Of a stretch of 41,060 bases of DNA, positions 8,417-19,563 are shown piece after piece. The number at the start of each line of letters is the position of its first letter. Position 1 is the stretch's first letter. The position numbers and the translations under genes are program-made. The notes beneath the pieces are model-generated. The model was not told where the DNA came from and did no database searches. It worked only from the letters and a program-made list of their open reading frames with translations. Source of the DNA: Telluria aromaticivorans (GTDB lineage Bacteria > Pseudomonadota > Gammaproteobacteria > Burkholderiales > Burkholderiaceae_D); the NCBI RefSeq assembly GCF_013003915.1, contig NZ_JABAIV010000015.1, positions 1-41,060 on the forward strand, given 5' to 3'.

Positions 8417-9049
8417 ATGATTAAGTTTTTGTTCGACATGCTGCCGGTGATCCTGTTCTTCGGGATCTACAAGTATGGCGAAAGCAACCAGGACTGGGCC
8501 CATGGCCTGGTCACCGATTACCTCGGCTTCCTCATCTCGGGCGGGGCCGTGCCGGCCTCGCAGTCGCCGATCCTGCTGGCCACCTTCGTCACCATCCTGG
8601 CGACGGTGCTGCAGATCGTGTATTTGCTGGCGCGCCGGCGCAAGGTCGATGGCATGCTGTGGCTGTCGCTGGGCGTGGTGGTGATCGCGGGCGGCGCCAC
8701 CATCTACTTCCACGACGACACCTTCATCAAATGGAAGCCGACGATTTTGTACTGGGCCTTCGGCGCCGCCCTGATGTTCGCCCACCTGGTCTACCGCAAG
8801 AACCTGATGCGCTCGGCGCTCGGGGGCGCGATGAACTTGCCGGAAGCCGTGTGGAACCGCGTGCTGTATGCCTGGGTGGCCTTCTTTACCGTGCTGGGCC
8901 TGCTGAACTTGCTGATGGCTTTCGTTGTCTTCCAGGGCGACACCGGCGCCTGGGTCAGCTTCAAGCTGTTCGGCATTACCGGCATCCTGTTCGCCTTCAT
9001 CGTCATTCAATCGTTAATGCTGTCTAAACACATTCAGGAGGATGCATGA
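8417..9049 (+). CDS. yciB: Inner-membrane septation protein A (YciB/IspZ)
   Basis: This 210-residue protein has about five to six hydrophobic segments and starts MIKFLFDMLPVILFFGIYKYG, the characteristic YciB N-terminus. The family resides in the inner membrane and is linked to envelope integrity and normal septum formation. Other signatures are the segment with NLPEAVWNRV and the C-terminal helix GITGILFAFIVIQS. It is slightly longer than the roughly 180 residues of E. coli. Its stop codon overlaps the bolA start by four bases (ATGA, 9046-9049), indicating translational coupling. The order msrB-yciB-bolA-ppiC is common in Burkholderiales. Confidence 0.95.
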   Translation: MIKFLFDMLPVILFFGIYKYGESNQDWAHGLVTDYLGFLISGGAVPASQSPILLATFVTILATVLQIVYLLARRRKVDGMLWLSLGVVVIAGGATIYFHDDTFIKWKPTILYWAFGAALMFAHLVYRKNLMRSALGGAMNLPEAVWNRVLYAWVAFFTVLGLLNLLMAFVVFQGDTGAWVSFKLFGITGILFAFIVIQSLMLSKHIQEDA

Positions 9050-9327
9050 CTGATTCGACCCGTACCGAACGCCTGCGCGAGCGCCTTCAGGCCGAGCTCG
9101 CCCCGACCCTGCTCGAGATCACCGACGACTCGCACCTGCACGCCGGGCATGCCGGCGCGGCCTCCGGCGGCAGCCATTACAGCGTCAAAATCGCCTCCGA
9201 CAAGTTCACCGGCCTCACGCTGGTCATGCGCCATCGTCTTGTGTATGATGCCGTTCACGAAATGATTAACAAGGCGGAAATCCATGCGCTGGCCATCACG
9301 GCCATCCTGCCTTCCGAAGCCGCTTGA
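9046..9327 (+). CDS. BolA family protein
   Basis: This 93-residue single-domain protein has a helix-turn-helix-like BolA fold. The key region is SHLHAGHAG, with the histidines that bind Fe-S clusters together with monothiol glutaredoxins, followed by SHYSVKIASDKFTG and MRHRLVYDAV. BolA proteins act in iron-sulfur trafficking and in morphology/stress regulation; which subtype this is cannot be settled here. CAGGAGG lies just before the ATG, which is shared with the yciB stop. A GGCCG-TTCG-CGGCC hairpin follows at 9333-9346. Confidence 0.94.
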   Translation: MTDSTRTERLRERLQAELAPTLLEITDDSHLHAGHAGAASGGSHYSVKIASDKFTGLTLVMRHRLVYDAVHEMINKAEIHALAITAILPSEAA

Positions 9328-9332
9328 AGATT

Positions 9333-9346
9333 GGCCGTTCGCGGCC
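9333..9346 (+). other. Small GC hairpin with UUCG loop after bolA
   Basis: A perfect 5-bp stem GGCCG/CGGCC closes a TTCG loop six bases after the bolA stop codon. No T-tract follows, so it is not a standard intrinsic terminator. It may protect or pause the transcript end. The remaining 140 bases up to ppiC show no other gene. Confidence 0.35.
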
Positions 9347-9486
9347 GCCTTCAGTCAGCTTTAAGTAAAGTCGCCGACAATCTTTCGTGGTACGCAATGA
9401 AGGCGAAGTAGAAGACGGCACTACAACACGAAGTAAAAGAACTGAGCAATCTCGTCCAAGCAACTCTCCCCACAGGAATTCCAGAA

Positions 9487-10266
9487 ATGACTTTGAAGCC
9501 AGCACGCCTGCTGTTAGCCCTGATCGCCGTTGTCGCGGCGCCTGCCTTTGCGCAGAACCTCGCCGTGGTCAACGGCAAGCCGATCCCGTCGTCGCGCGTC
9601 GACGCCGTGGTCAAGCAGGTCGTCGCCGCCGGCCAGGGCCAGGATTCGCCGCAGCTGCGCGAAGTAATCAAGCGCGACCTGGTCTCGCGCGAAGTCCTGA
9701 TGCAGGAAGCGGTCAAGCAAGGCTACGACAAGAAGCCTGAAGTCAAGGCAGCGCTGGACAGTGCGCGCCAGGCGATCGTCGTCAACCAGCTGGCCCGCGA
9801 CTACATCACCAAGAACCCGGTGACCGATGCCGAGATCAAGGCCGAATACGACCGCTTCACCAAGCAGACCGGCGACAAGGAATACCATGTCCGCCACATC
9901 CTGCTCGAGACCGAAGCCGAAGCCAAGGCCGTGATCGCCAAGATCAAGGGCGGCGCCAAATTCGAAGAGCTCGCCAAGGGTTCGAAAGACACCGGCACCG
10001 CCAACAATGGCGGCGACCTGGACTGGGCTGCCCCTGCCTCCTTCCCGCCAGAATTCGCAGCCGGCTTCACCGGCCTGCAAAAAGGCGGCGTCAGCGAGAA
10101 CCCGGTCAAGACCGCGAATGGCTTCCACGTCATCAAGCTCGACGACACCCGTGCGGCCAAGCTGCCGACCCTGGAAGAAGTCAAGCCGCAGGTCGCCGAC
10201 GCCCTGGCCCAGAAGAAGCTCGAAGAGTACAAAGAGCAAATGGTCAAAAAGGCAAAGGTGCAGTAA
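9487..10266 (+). CDS. Secreted PpiC-type peptidyl-prolyl isomerase (copy 1)
   Basis: This 259-residue periplasmic parvulin assists folding of exported proteins by cis-trans isomerisation of X-Pro bonds. The signal peptide is MTLKPARLLLALIAVVAAPAFA, with cleavage after AFA. A SurA-like helical N-domain (VVNGKPIPSSRVD... to about 125) is followed by the parvulin core at about 135-235, with VRHILLETEAEA, KFEELAKGSKD, GGDLDWAAP and NGFHVIKLDD. A C-terminal helix ends in KKAKVQ. The start follows CACAGGAATTCCAGAA. A near-identical architecture is encoded immediately downstream, so this is a tandem duplication. A strong terminator sits between the two copies. Confidence 0.95.
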   Translation: MTLKPARLLLALIAVVAAPAFAQNLAVVNGKPIPSSRVDAVVKQVVAAGQGQDSPQLREVIKRDLVSREVLMQEAVKQGYDKKPEVKAALDSARQAIVVNQLARDYITKNPVTDAEIKAEYDRFTKQTGDKEYHVRHILLETEAEAKAVIAKIKGGAKFEELAKGSKDTGTANNGGDLDWAAPASFPPEFAAGFTGLQKGGVSENPVKTANGFHVIKLDDTRAAKLPTLEEVKPQVADALAQKKLEEYKEQMVKKAKVQ

Positions 10267-10278
10267 TATGTGTTACCG

Positions 10279-10304
10279 CCGGTGCTGAGTCAGCACCGGT
10301 TTTT
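10279..10304 (+). terminator. Intrinsic terminator between the two ppiC genes
   Basis: CCGGTGCTGA is followed by TCAGCACCGG after one base and then TTTTT, giving an effective 8-bp stem with a 5-base loop. It lies 12 bases after the first ppiC stop. It should separate transcription of the two paralogues, or act as an attenuator if read-through occurs. A second smaller hairpin, GCCGC-CT-GCGGC, follows. Confidence 0.88.
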
Positions 10305-10348
10305 GCCGCCTGCGGCGAACTTTTTCGTGTTTAGATAGGACCTCAACA

Positions 10349-11125
10349 ATGATTTTGAAGCCAGCCCGCCTGTTGTTAGCCATGATCGCACTGGTTGCCG
10401 CGCCTGCGTTCGCGCAAAACGTTGCGACCGTCAATGGCAAACCCATCCCGGCGGCCAAGGTTGACCAGATGGTCAAGCAAGTCGTCGCCCAGGGTCGCGC
10501 CACCGATTCGCCGCAACTGCGCGACGCGATCAAGAAAGACCTGATCGGCCGTGAAGTCCTGATCCAGGAAGCCGACAAGCAAGGCGTCGGCGGCCGTGCC
10601 GACGTGAAGGCAGCGATCGACAACGCACGCCAGAGCATCATCATCAATGCGATGCTCGCCGACTACGTCAAGAAGAACCCGATCAAGGATGCCGAGATCA
10701 AGGCCGAGTACGACAAGTACAAGTCCCAGGTCGGCGACAAGGAATACCGCGCACGCCACATCCTGGTGACCACCGAAGACGAAGCCAAGGCGATCATCAC
10801 CAAGCTCAAGGGCGGCGCCAAGTTCGAAGAGCTGGCCAAGCAGTCGAAAGACGGCTCGGCTGCCAATGGCGGCGACCTGGACTGGGCAAGCCCGGCCAAC
10901 TACGTGCCTGAGTTCTCGAAAGCCATGGTCGCCCTGCAAAAAGGCGCCATCACCGAGACCCCGGTCAAGACCCAGTACGGCTTCCACGTGATCAAGCTGG
11001 AAGACACCCGTAACGCCAAGGTGCCGGCACTGGACGAAGTCAAGCAGCAGGTCGCGGAACAACTGCAACAGCGTCAGCTGGCCCAGTACCGCGAAAGCCT
11101 GGTGAAGAAGGCCAAGATCCAGTAA
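10349..11125 (+). CDS. Secreted PpiC-type peptidyl-prolyl isomerase (copy 2)
   Basis: This 258-residue paralogue has the same layout as its upstream neighbour: signal peptide MILKPARLLLAMIALVAAPAFA, a SurA-like N-domain (TVNGKPIPAAKVD) and a parvulin core with ARHILVTTEDEA, KFEELAKQSKD, GGDLDWASP and YGFHVIKLED. By eye well over half of the residues are identical between the two copies. Differences concentrate at about residues 75-130, including GVGGRADVKAA against GYDKKPEVKAA, in the N-domain that usually contacts clients. The start is preceded by TAGGACC. It is bounded by terminators on both sides, so it is probably a separate transcript. Confidence 0.95.
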   Translation: MILKPARLLLAMIALVAAPAFAQNVATVNGKPIPAAKVDQMVKQVVAQGRATDSPQLRDAIKKDLIGREVLIQEADKQGVGGRADVKAAIDNARQSIIINAMLADYVKKNPIKDAEIKAEYDKYKSQVGDKEYRARHILVTTEDEAKAIITKLKGGAKFEELAKQSKDGSAANGGDLDWASPANYVPEFSKAMVALQKGAITETPVKTQYGFHVIKLEDTRNAKVPALDEVKQQVAEQLQQRQLAQYRESLVKKAKIQ

Positions 11126-11146
11126 GCGGATACTGCCTCATCAAGA

Positions 11147-11171
11147 AGCGCTCCCTCGGGGGCGCTTTTTT
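11147..11171 (+). terminator. Intrinsic terminator after ppiC copy 2
   Basis: AGCGCTCCC (11147-11155) pairs with GGGGGCGCT (11158-11166) with one G-T wobble, and a run of six T residues follows. It lies about 20 bases after the stop codon. Confidence 0.85.
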
Positions 11172-11283
11172 ATTGGACGCGCCGCGTGCGCAGCCTCCTA
11201 CGCCGCCGCGCTCGGTGATCCTATTGCGGCGGCACGAGGAAGGATTAGGATAGGCTGCATTGTCACTCATGCAGGAGCTTACG

Positions 11284-11607
11284 ATGGCCAACGAAAACGA
11301 CGATCAAGCGGGCAGCGCGCCCCAGGGCGAACGCAATCGCGCCGATCCGCTGTCTCCTCCGCCGGGCGCAGGGGGCGGCGACATCCGTCATACCAACTTT
11401 CCGCCAGCCTCGCCCGAAAGCAATGTCGGGCCCGCAGGTGCGCCGCAGACCAGCCGTGGGAGTGCCGGGAAACCGGAGACCGGGGGTGGGGGAAGTGGGC
11501 AGGAAGGCAGCGGTGCGGCCGGTGGGCAGGACGATGCGGGTGCTGGTGCGGCGCCGGGGACGCCTAAAGGGAACGGAACTAAGGATGAGCCGATTTGGGG
11601 TAGCTGA
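11284..11607 (+). CDS. Small disordered Gly/Pro-rich hypothetical protein
   Basis: The 107-residue product starts MANENDDQAG. AGGAG is placed six bases upstream (11273-11277), which selects 11284 over in-frame ATGs further 5'. The sequence has no hydrophobic segment and is dominated by Gly, Pro, Ala, Ser and acidic residues, with a conserved-looking tail (TKDEPIWGS). It is therefore probably an intrinsically disordered cytosolic protein. I do not recognise a family. The good ribosome binding site and the bounded position between two terminators support a real gene, but low-complexity GC-rich frames can be false. Confidence 0.55.
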   Translation: MANENDDQAGSAPQGERNRADPLSPPPGAGGGDIRHTNFPPASPESNVGPAGAPQTSRGSAGKPETGGGGSGQEGSGAAGGQDDAGAGAAPGTPKGNGTKDEPIWGS

Positions 11608-11640
11608 CGAACGTGATGCAACGCCGGCATCGACGCGGCT

Positions 11641-11743
11641 CGTAGGGGGGGCAGATTCTGCCCACGCGGTGACAGGTAGATGGAATGACGCCGCGGTCGT
11701 GCCGGCGGTGGACCGCTTGGGCAAGGAACTTGCCCACCCTACG
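11641..11743. repeat. REP-like inverted repeat pair
   Basis: CGTAGGG at 11641 and CCCTACG ending at 11743 form the outer arms. Inside each arm is a small hairpin: GGGCAGATTCTGCCC on the left and GGGCAAGGAACTTGCCC on the right. The two units therefore face each other, like a BIME made of two REP units. The same CGTAGGGTGGGC-stem pattern recurs at 40893-40947, and CGTAGGG also occurs at 31707-31713. No coding sense is visible. It lies between the small hypothetical gene and the terminator of purL. Confidence 0.65.
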
Positions 11744-11757
11744 GGTCTCGGCGGATC

Positions 11758-11787
11758 AAAAAAAAGCGCCTCGAAAGAGGCGCTTTT
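11758..11787 (-). terminator. Intrinsic terminator of purL
   Basis: AGCGCCTC-GAAA-GAGGCGCT is a perfect 8-bp stem with a four-base loop. On the reverse strand it is followed by eight T residues (A-run at 11758-11765), 11 bases after the purL stop. A TTTT on the forward side could make it weakly bidirectional. Confidence 0.9.
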
Positions 11788-11797
11788 GCTTACGTGA

Positions 11798-15829
<4,032 letters not shown>

Positions 15830-15882
15830 GGCTGAGAAGTCGGTTGATGCAGCGTCGCTGCTTGGGTGGAAGATAGCCCGCC

Positions 15883-15911
15883 ATTATACAGTGTTGCAAT
15901 GCAGCGTTGCA
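15883..15911 (-). promoter_or_regulatory. Promoter of purL with an overlapping inverted repeat
   Basis: On the reverse strand a perfect -10 TATAAT (15883-15888) lies about 54 bases before the purL start. Seventeen bases upstream is TGCAAC (15906-15911) as a weak -35. TGCAA-N7-TTGCA (15895-15911) spans the spacer and the -35 box, where a repressor could act. It is not the E. coli PurR consensus. The -10 is convincing; the operator is a guess. Confidence 0.5.
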
Positions 15912-16051
15912 TTCCTGGCAGTTGCGACCTTGCAGAACCGACATTTCTTGATCCTCGAAGCACTTATCGGTATTGTAACGGCTACATAATTACGAAAGCT
16001 GCGCCGCGCAAAGCAACTGCGAGCGCGCAGCCACACGGGGAACGAGAGCAA

Positions 16052-17680
16052 ATGCAAGAGAATGCCAACCTGACGGTGCTGGTGGTCGACCCGAACCCGG
16101 GCATGCGCGCCAGCCTGCAGAACATGCTCAACCAGGCCGGCATCGGCAAGGTCGAGACCGCGGTCAATGCCTCTACTGCGATCAAGCAGCTGGGCAAGCG
16201 CAGCTATGACGTGATCCTCTGCGAATACGACCTCGGCGGCCCGGGCGGCGACGGGCAGGATGGCCAGCAGTTGCTGGAAGACCTGCGCCACCACCGCCTG
16301 ATCACGGCATCGACCATCTTCATCATGCTCACCTCCGAAGGCGTGTACGGCAAGGTCGTCAGCGCGGCCGAGCTGACCCCGACCGACTACGTGCTGAAAC
16401 CGTTCACCGTGGACATGCTCAGCGGTCGCATCAAGCGCGCGCTGGAACGCCGCACCGCCCTGCTCCCGGTCTGGCAGCTGGCGGCGCAAGGCAAGCCGGT
16501 CGAGGCGATCCGCGCCTGCGGCACCGCCACCCTCGCCAACCCGCGCTACGCGCTCGACTTCCTGCGCCTGAAAGCCGAGCTGCACGTCTCGGTGGGCGAA
16601 CATGCCGAGGCAGGTGCGCTGTACCGCGACGTGCTGGCCGAACGCCCGCTGGGCTGGGCCGGACTGGGCCTGGCGCGCACCATGGTCGCGCAAGGCCAGT
16701 TCGACGAGGCGCGTGAGACGCTCGAACTGCTGGTGCAGGGTAATCCGCGCCTGATGGGCGCCTACGACCTGCTGGCTCGCTGCCACGAGCAGCTGGGCGC
16801 CAGCAGCGAAGCGCAGAAGATCCTGGAAGAAGCGGTGTCGATCTCGCCGCACATGGTGCGCCGCCTGCGCAAGCTCGGCGAAGTCGCGCTCGAGAACGGC
16901 GACGCCGAAGCGGCCGAGAAATCCTTCAAGCAAGTCGTCTCGAAAGCGCGCTATTCCGATTTCCGCAACCCGGAAGACCACGTTAACCTGGTCAAGGCCC
17001 TGGTCACGCGTGGCGACGTGCAGGGCGCCAGCGGCGTGATCCGCGACCTGGAACGCTCGCTGCGCGGCAGCTCGAATGCCGACGCCTGCAAGGCCTATTC
17101 GAGCGCCCTGCTCCACGAAAAGATGGGCAATGTCAGCGCCGCCGTGGCCGAACTGCAGATGGCCGTGAGCGCCACGCGCGCCAGCAGCGGGCTATCCTCG
17201 AACCTGAAGATCGGCCTGGCCCAGGCCTGCCTCGAACACCAGATGGACGAGCAGGCATCGAGCGTGATGATGACCGTGATGGCCGATGCTTCCAGCCCGG
17301 TGACGGTGGACCAGGCAATGGGCGTGTTCGTGCGCGCCGGCCGTTCGGACCTGGCCGACGGCATGGGCCAGCAACTGCGCGCACAGGCCCAGATCCTGCT
17401 GGGCGTGGCCGGCGAAAAGCGCAACATGGGCGACGTGCGCGGCGCGGTGCAGACCCTGCTCGAAGCCCTGCATATGGCGCCGGGAAACCAGCAGGTGATG
17501 GTGGCCGTGGCCGGCGGCATCCTGCGCCAGGTTAATGAGCTGGGATGGGACCACGCCCTCGGCGAAGTGGCCGCCGAACAGGTCGAGCGGCTGCGCGCGA
17601 TGGATGCGAACCACCCGCGGCTGGCGGCGCTGGTGGAGGAATTCCAGCTGGCCAAGCGCAAGTACGGTATCGCCAGCTAG
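16052..17680 (+). CDS. Response-regulator receiver domain fused to TPR repeats
   Basis: The 542-residue cytosolic protein has an N-terminal receiver domain (about 7-130) followed by tetratricopeptide helices to the end, with no DNA-binding output domain. Receiver landmarks are VVDPNPGMR (one Asp of the acidic pair; the second is Pro), ILCEYDLGG, the conserved Thr in IMLTSEG and the Lys in YVLKPF. The usual phospho-acceptor Asp is replaced by Glu58, so it may be fixed in an active-like state or be phosphorylation-independent. The repeats (AGALYRDVLAE, AQKILEEAVSIS, AEKSFKQVVSKA) suggest protein-protein scaffolding. ATG 16052 is chosen because of GAGAG upstream and the domain boundary. The partner kinase, if any, is not in the window. 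Confidence 0.88.
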   Translation: MQENANLTVLVVDPNPGMRASLQNMLNQAGIGKVETAVNASTAIKQLGKRSYDVILCEYDLGGPGGDGQDGQQLLEDLRHHRLITASTIFIMLTSEGVYGKVVSAAELTPTDYVLKPFTVDMLSGRIKRALERRTALLPVWQLAAQGKPVEAIRACGTATLANPRYALDFLRLKAELHVSVGEHAEAGALYRDVLAERPLGWAGLGLARTMVAQGQFDEARETLELLVQGNPRLMGAYDLLARCHEQLGASSEAQKILEEAVSISPHMVRRLRKLGEVALENGDAEAAEKSFKQVVSKARYSDFRNPEDHVNLVKALVTRGDVQGASGVIRDLERSLRGSSNADACKAYSSALLHEKMGNVSAAVAELQMAVSATRASSGLSSNLKIGLAQACLEHQMDEQASSVMMTVMADASSPVTVDQAMGVFVRAGRSDLADGMGQQLRAQAQILLGVAGEKRNMGDVRGAVQTLLEALHMAPGNQQVMVAVAGGILRQVNELGWDHALGEVAAEQVERLRAMDANHPRLAALVEEFQLAKRKYGIAS

Positions 17681-17691
17681 CGGCAACCCGA

Positions 17692-17715
17692 CCGCTGCCG
17701 ATCCAGCCGCAGCGG
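17692..17715 (+). terminator. Possible terminator after the REC-TPR gene
   Basis: CCGCTGC (17692-17698) and GCAGCGG (17709-17715) form a 7-bp stem with a 10-base loop, followed by GCTTCTCTT, which is only moderately T-rich. It is placed 11 bases after the stop codon. The rest of the gap to 17884 holds no recognisable gene. Confidence 0.4.
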
Positions 17716-17884
17716 GCTTCTCTTAAGACGGCGCAGGCGACTTCTTGTCGTTCGTGCAGCGCCGCATTCCTTGGCGTTCTCGGGCAATGATCCTACGCCT
17801 GGCCACGCGCCCGCCCTACATGCTGCAACGCAGCATTTACTTAGAATAGGGAAAAAATACCGGAGACTTCACTACGAGGTCAAC

Positions 17885-18853
17885 ATGATGAATACAGCAC
17901 TGAGCTGGCCGTTCTTCGGCTGGAATCCCTGGACAGCCGCGCATGACGCGACGGCTCCCTCCACTATCCCTTCTGCACCGCAAGGCGAATTTATCGCCGG
18001 CAGCTACGACAGTGGCGCCCAGTCCATGCGCTACAAGCTGTACATCCCCAGCAATTATTGCGGCGAACCCGTCCCCTTGGTCGTCATGCTGCACGGCTGC
18101 GGCCAGGACGCCACCGATTTCGCGCTCGGCACGGGCATGAACGAACTGGCCGAACAGGCCGGATGCCTGGTGCTGTATCCCGAGCAGTCGGTGCAGGCGA
18201 ACTGGAACCGCTGCTGGAACTGGTACGAGGAGGCGCATCACGCACGCGACGAAGGCGAACCCGCGCTGATTGCGGGACTCACACAACAGCTGTTCGACAG
18301 CCATGCCATCGACCGCGCCCGGGTGTCGGTCGGAGGCTTGTCGGCCGGCGGCGCCATGGCGGTCATCCTCGGCCGGACCTATCCGGACGTCTTCAAGGCG
18401 GTCGGCTCCCACTCGGGCCTGGCGCATGGCAGCGCGATGGACAGCTCCACCGCCTTTATCGCGATGCGCGAGGGCGTCGACGTCGATTTACTGGAACAGC
18501 CGGCGTCCCTTTGTCCGACCCCGACCATCGTGTTTCACGGCGACGTCGACCATACGGTCCACCAGAAGAACAGCGGCGACGTGGTGCGCCAGGCGATCGC
18601 CTGCTACGCCGGGCAGGTTCCCGGGGAATCCAGGGAAACGGCCATGTCCGAACAACTGGGGGCGACGAGCGGGCGGGAATTTACCCGCCACACCCATCGC
18701 GGCGAAGCGGGCGACGTGATCGCCGAACACTGGACCATCCACGGCGCCGGCCACGCCTGGTCCGGCGGCCAGGAGCGCGGTAGCTACACCGACAGCCGCG
18801 GGCCCGACGCGAGCCGCGAGATGCTCCGCTTCTTCATGGAGCAGGCCGAGTAG
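17885..18853 (+). CDS. PHB depolymerase-family esterase
   Basis: This 322-residue alpha/beta-hydrolase is of the PHB depolymerase/LpqC esterase family. The nucleophile elbow is GGLSAGGAM (catalytic Ser about 155). The oxyanion region is MLHGCGQDATDF, NRCWNWYEE is a family signature, the probable Asp is in FHGDVDHTVH, and His is in HGAGHAWSGG. The N-terminus (MMNTALSWPFFGW) is not a clear signal peptide, so the enzyme may act on intracellular polyester granules or small esters. The start is set by GAGGT five bases before ATG 17885; ATG 17888 is an alternative. Its end is eight bases from the convergent redoxin gene, with no terminator between. The substrate is not determined. Confidence 0.88.
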   Translation: MMNTALSWPFFGWNPWTAAHDATAPSTIPSAPQGEFIAGSYDSGAQSMRYKLYIPSNYCGEPVPLVVMLHGCGQDATDFALGTGMNELAEQAGCLVLYPEQSVQANWNRCWNWYEEAHHARDEGEPALIAGLTQQLFDSHAIDRARVSVGGLSAGGAMAVILGRTYPDVFKAVGSHSGLAHGSAMDSSTAFIAMREGVDVDLLEQPASLCPTPTIVFHGDVDHTVHQKNSGDVVRQAIACYAGQVPGESRETAMSEQLGATSGREFTRHTHRGEAGDVIAEHWTIHGAGHAWSGGQERGSYTDSRGPDASREMLRFFMEQAE

Positions 18854-18860
18854 CAGCGGC

Positions 18861-19505
18861 TCAGGACTTGTACTTGACCGCGCAGCCATAAGGGCGCGTG
18901 ACGGCCTGCTTGACCTCCACGCCCTTCACCACCGATTCCATCGCGGTCTTGAAGACCGGATCGGCCTTCTCGAGATCGGCCACCTTGGTCGATGCGATGC
19001 TGTCGATACCGCCCGCATAGCGCAGGATCCCCTTGGCGTCGATCACATACATGTGCGGCGTGGTGCGGGCGTCATAGGCCTTGCCGATCGTGCCTTGCGG
19101 GTCCAGCAGCACGGCAGCCGGCGCCGCCTGGCGGCTGGCGCTCAGTTCATCGGCCCTGGGCCCCGCGACATGCCCCTGCTCGCCCGGCGCCGACGAGATC
19201 ACGCTCAGCCACACGATGCCTGCGTCCTTGGCCTGCTGCTGCAGCTTCTGCATGTTCGACGCGCCGTAGTGTTTCTTCACGTAAGGGCATTCGTGGTTGG
19301 TCCATTCCAGGACCACGATCTTGCCCTTGAAATCTTCGAGCTTGTGTTGCTTGCCCTTGCTGTCGACCGCGACAAAGGCGGGCGCTGCCTGCCCGACAGC
19401 GGGTGCGGCCATGGCCGGCGCAGTGGACAACAGGGAGCCGGCGCCGACCAGGGCAGCCGTCAGGACAGTAGTGCGAAGCATGGCGCGACGTGGAAAACTG
19501 TTCAT
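18861..19505 (-). CDS. Secreted redoxin (thioredoxin-fold) protein
   Basis: The 214-residue protein has a signal sequence with an Arg pair (MNSFPRRAMLRTTVLTAALV, then TAPAMA as cleavage site); Sec or Tat export is possible. The AhpC/TSA-like thioredoxin fold has EWTNHECPYVKKHY with one active cysteine, instead of CxxC, and a second cysteine near the C-terminus in RPYGCAVKY. TPHMYVIDAKG carries the cis-Pro loop. Such proteins reduce thiols or peroxides in the periplasm. AGAGGA is well placed before the start. The gene lies 58 bases after the DsbD-type gene on the same strand, so DsbD is its likely electron source. That link is inferred from context and family knowledge. Confidence 0.85.
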   Translation of the reverse strand: MNSFPRRAMLRTTVLTAALVGAGSLLSTAPAMAAPAVGQAAPAFVAVDSKGKQHKLEDFKGKIVVLEWTNHECPYVKKHYGASNMQKLQQQAKDAGIVWLSVISSAPGEQGHVAGPRADELSASRQAAPAAVLLDPQGTIGKAYDARTTPHMYVIDAKGILRYAGGIDSIASTKVADLEKADPVFKTAMESVVKGVEVKQAVTRPYGCAVKYKS

Positions 19506-19563
19506 GAGATTCCTCTTTCAAAAAATAGGTCAAGTGACCGGCAAAACTGCCAACAACATCGAA

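Noticed and set aside
19506..19535. GGTCA-CT-TGACC followed by a T-run on the reverse strand as a terminator between the dsbD-like and redoxin genes
   Set aside because: The stem is at most five pairs with a two-base loop and overlaps the redoxin leader; more likely chance.
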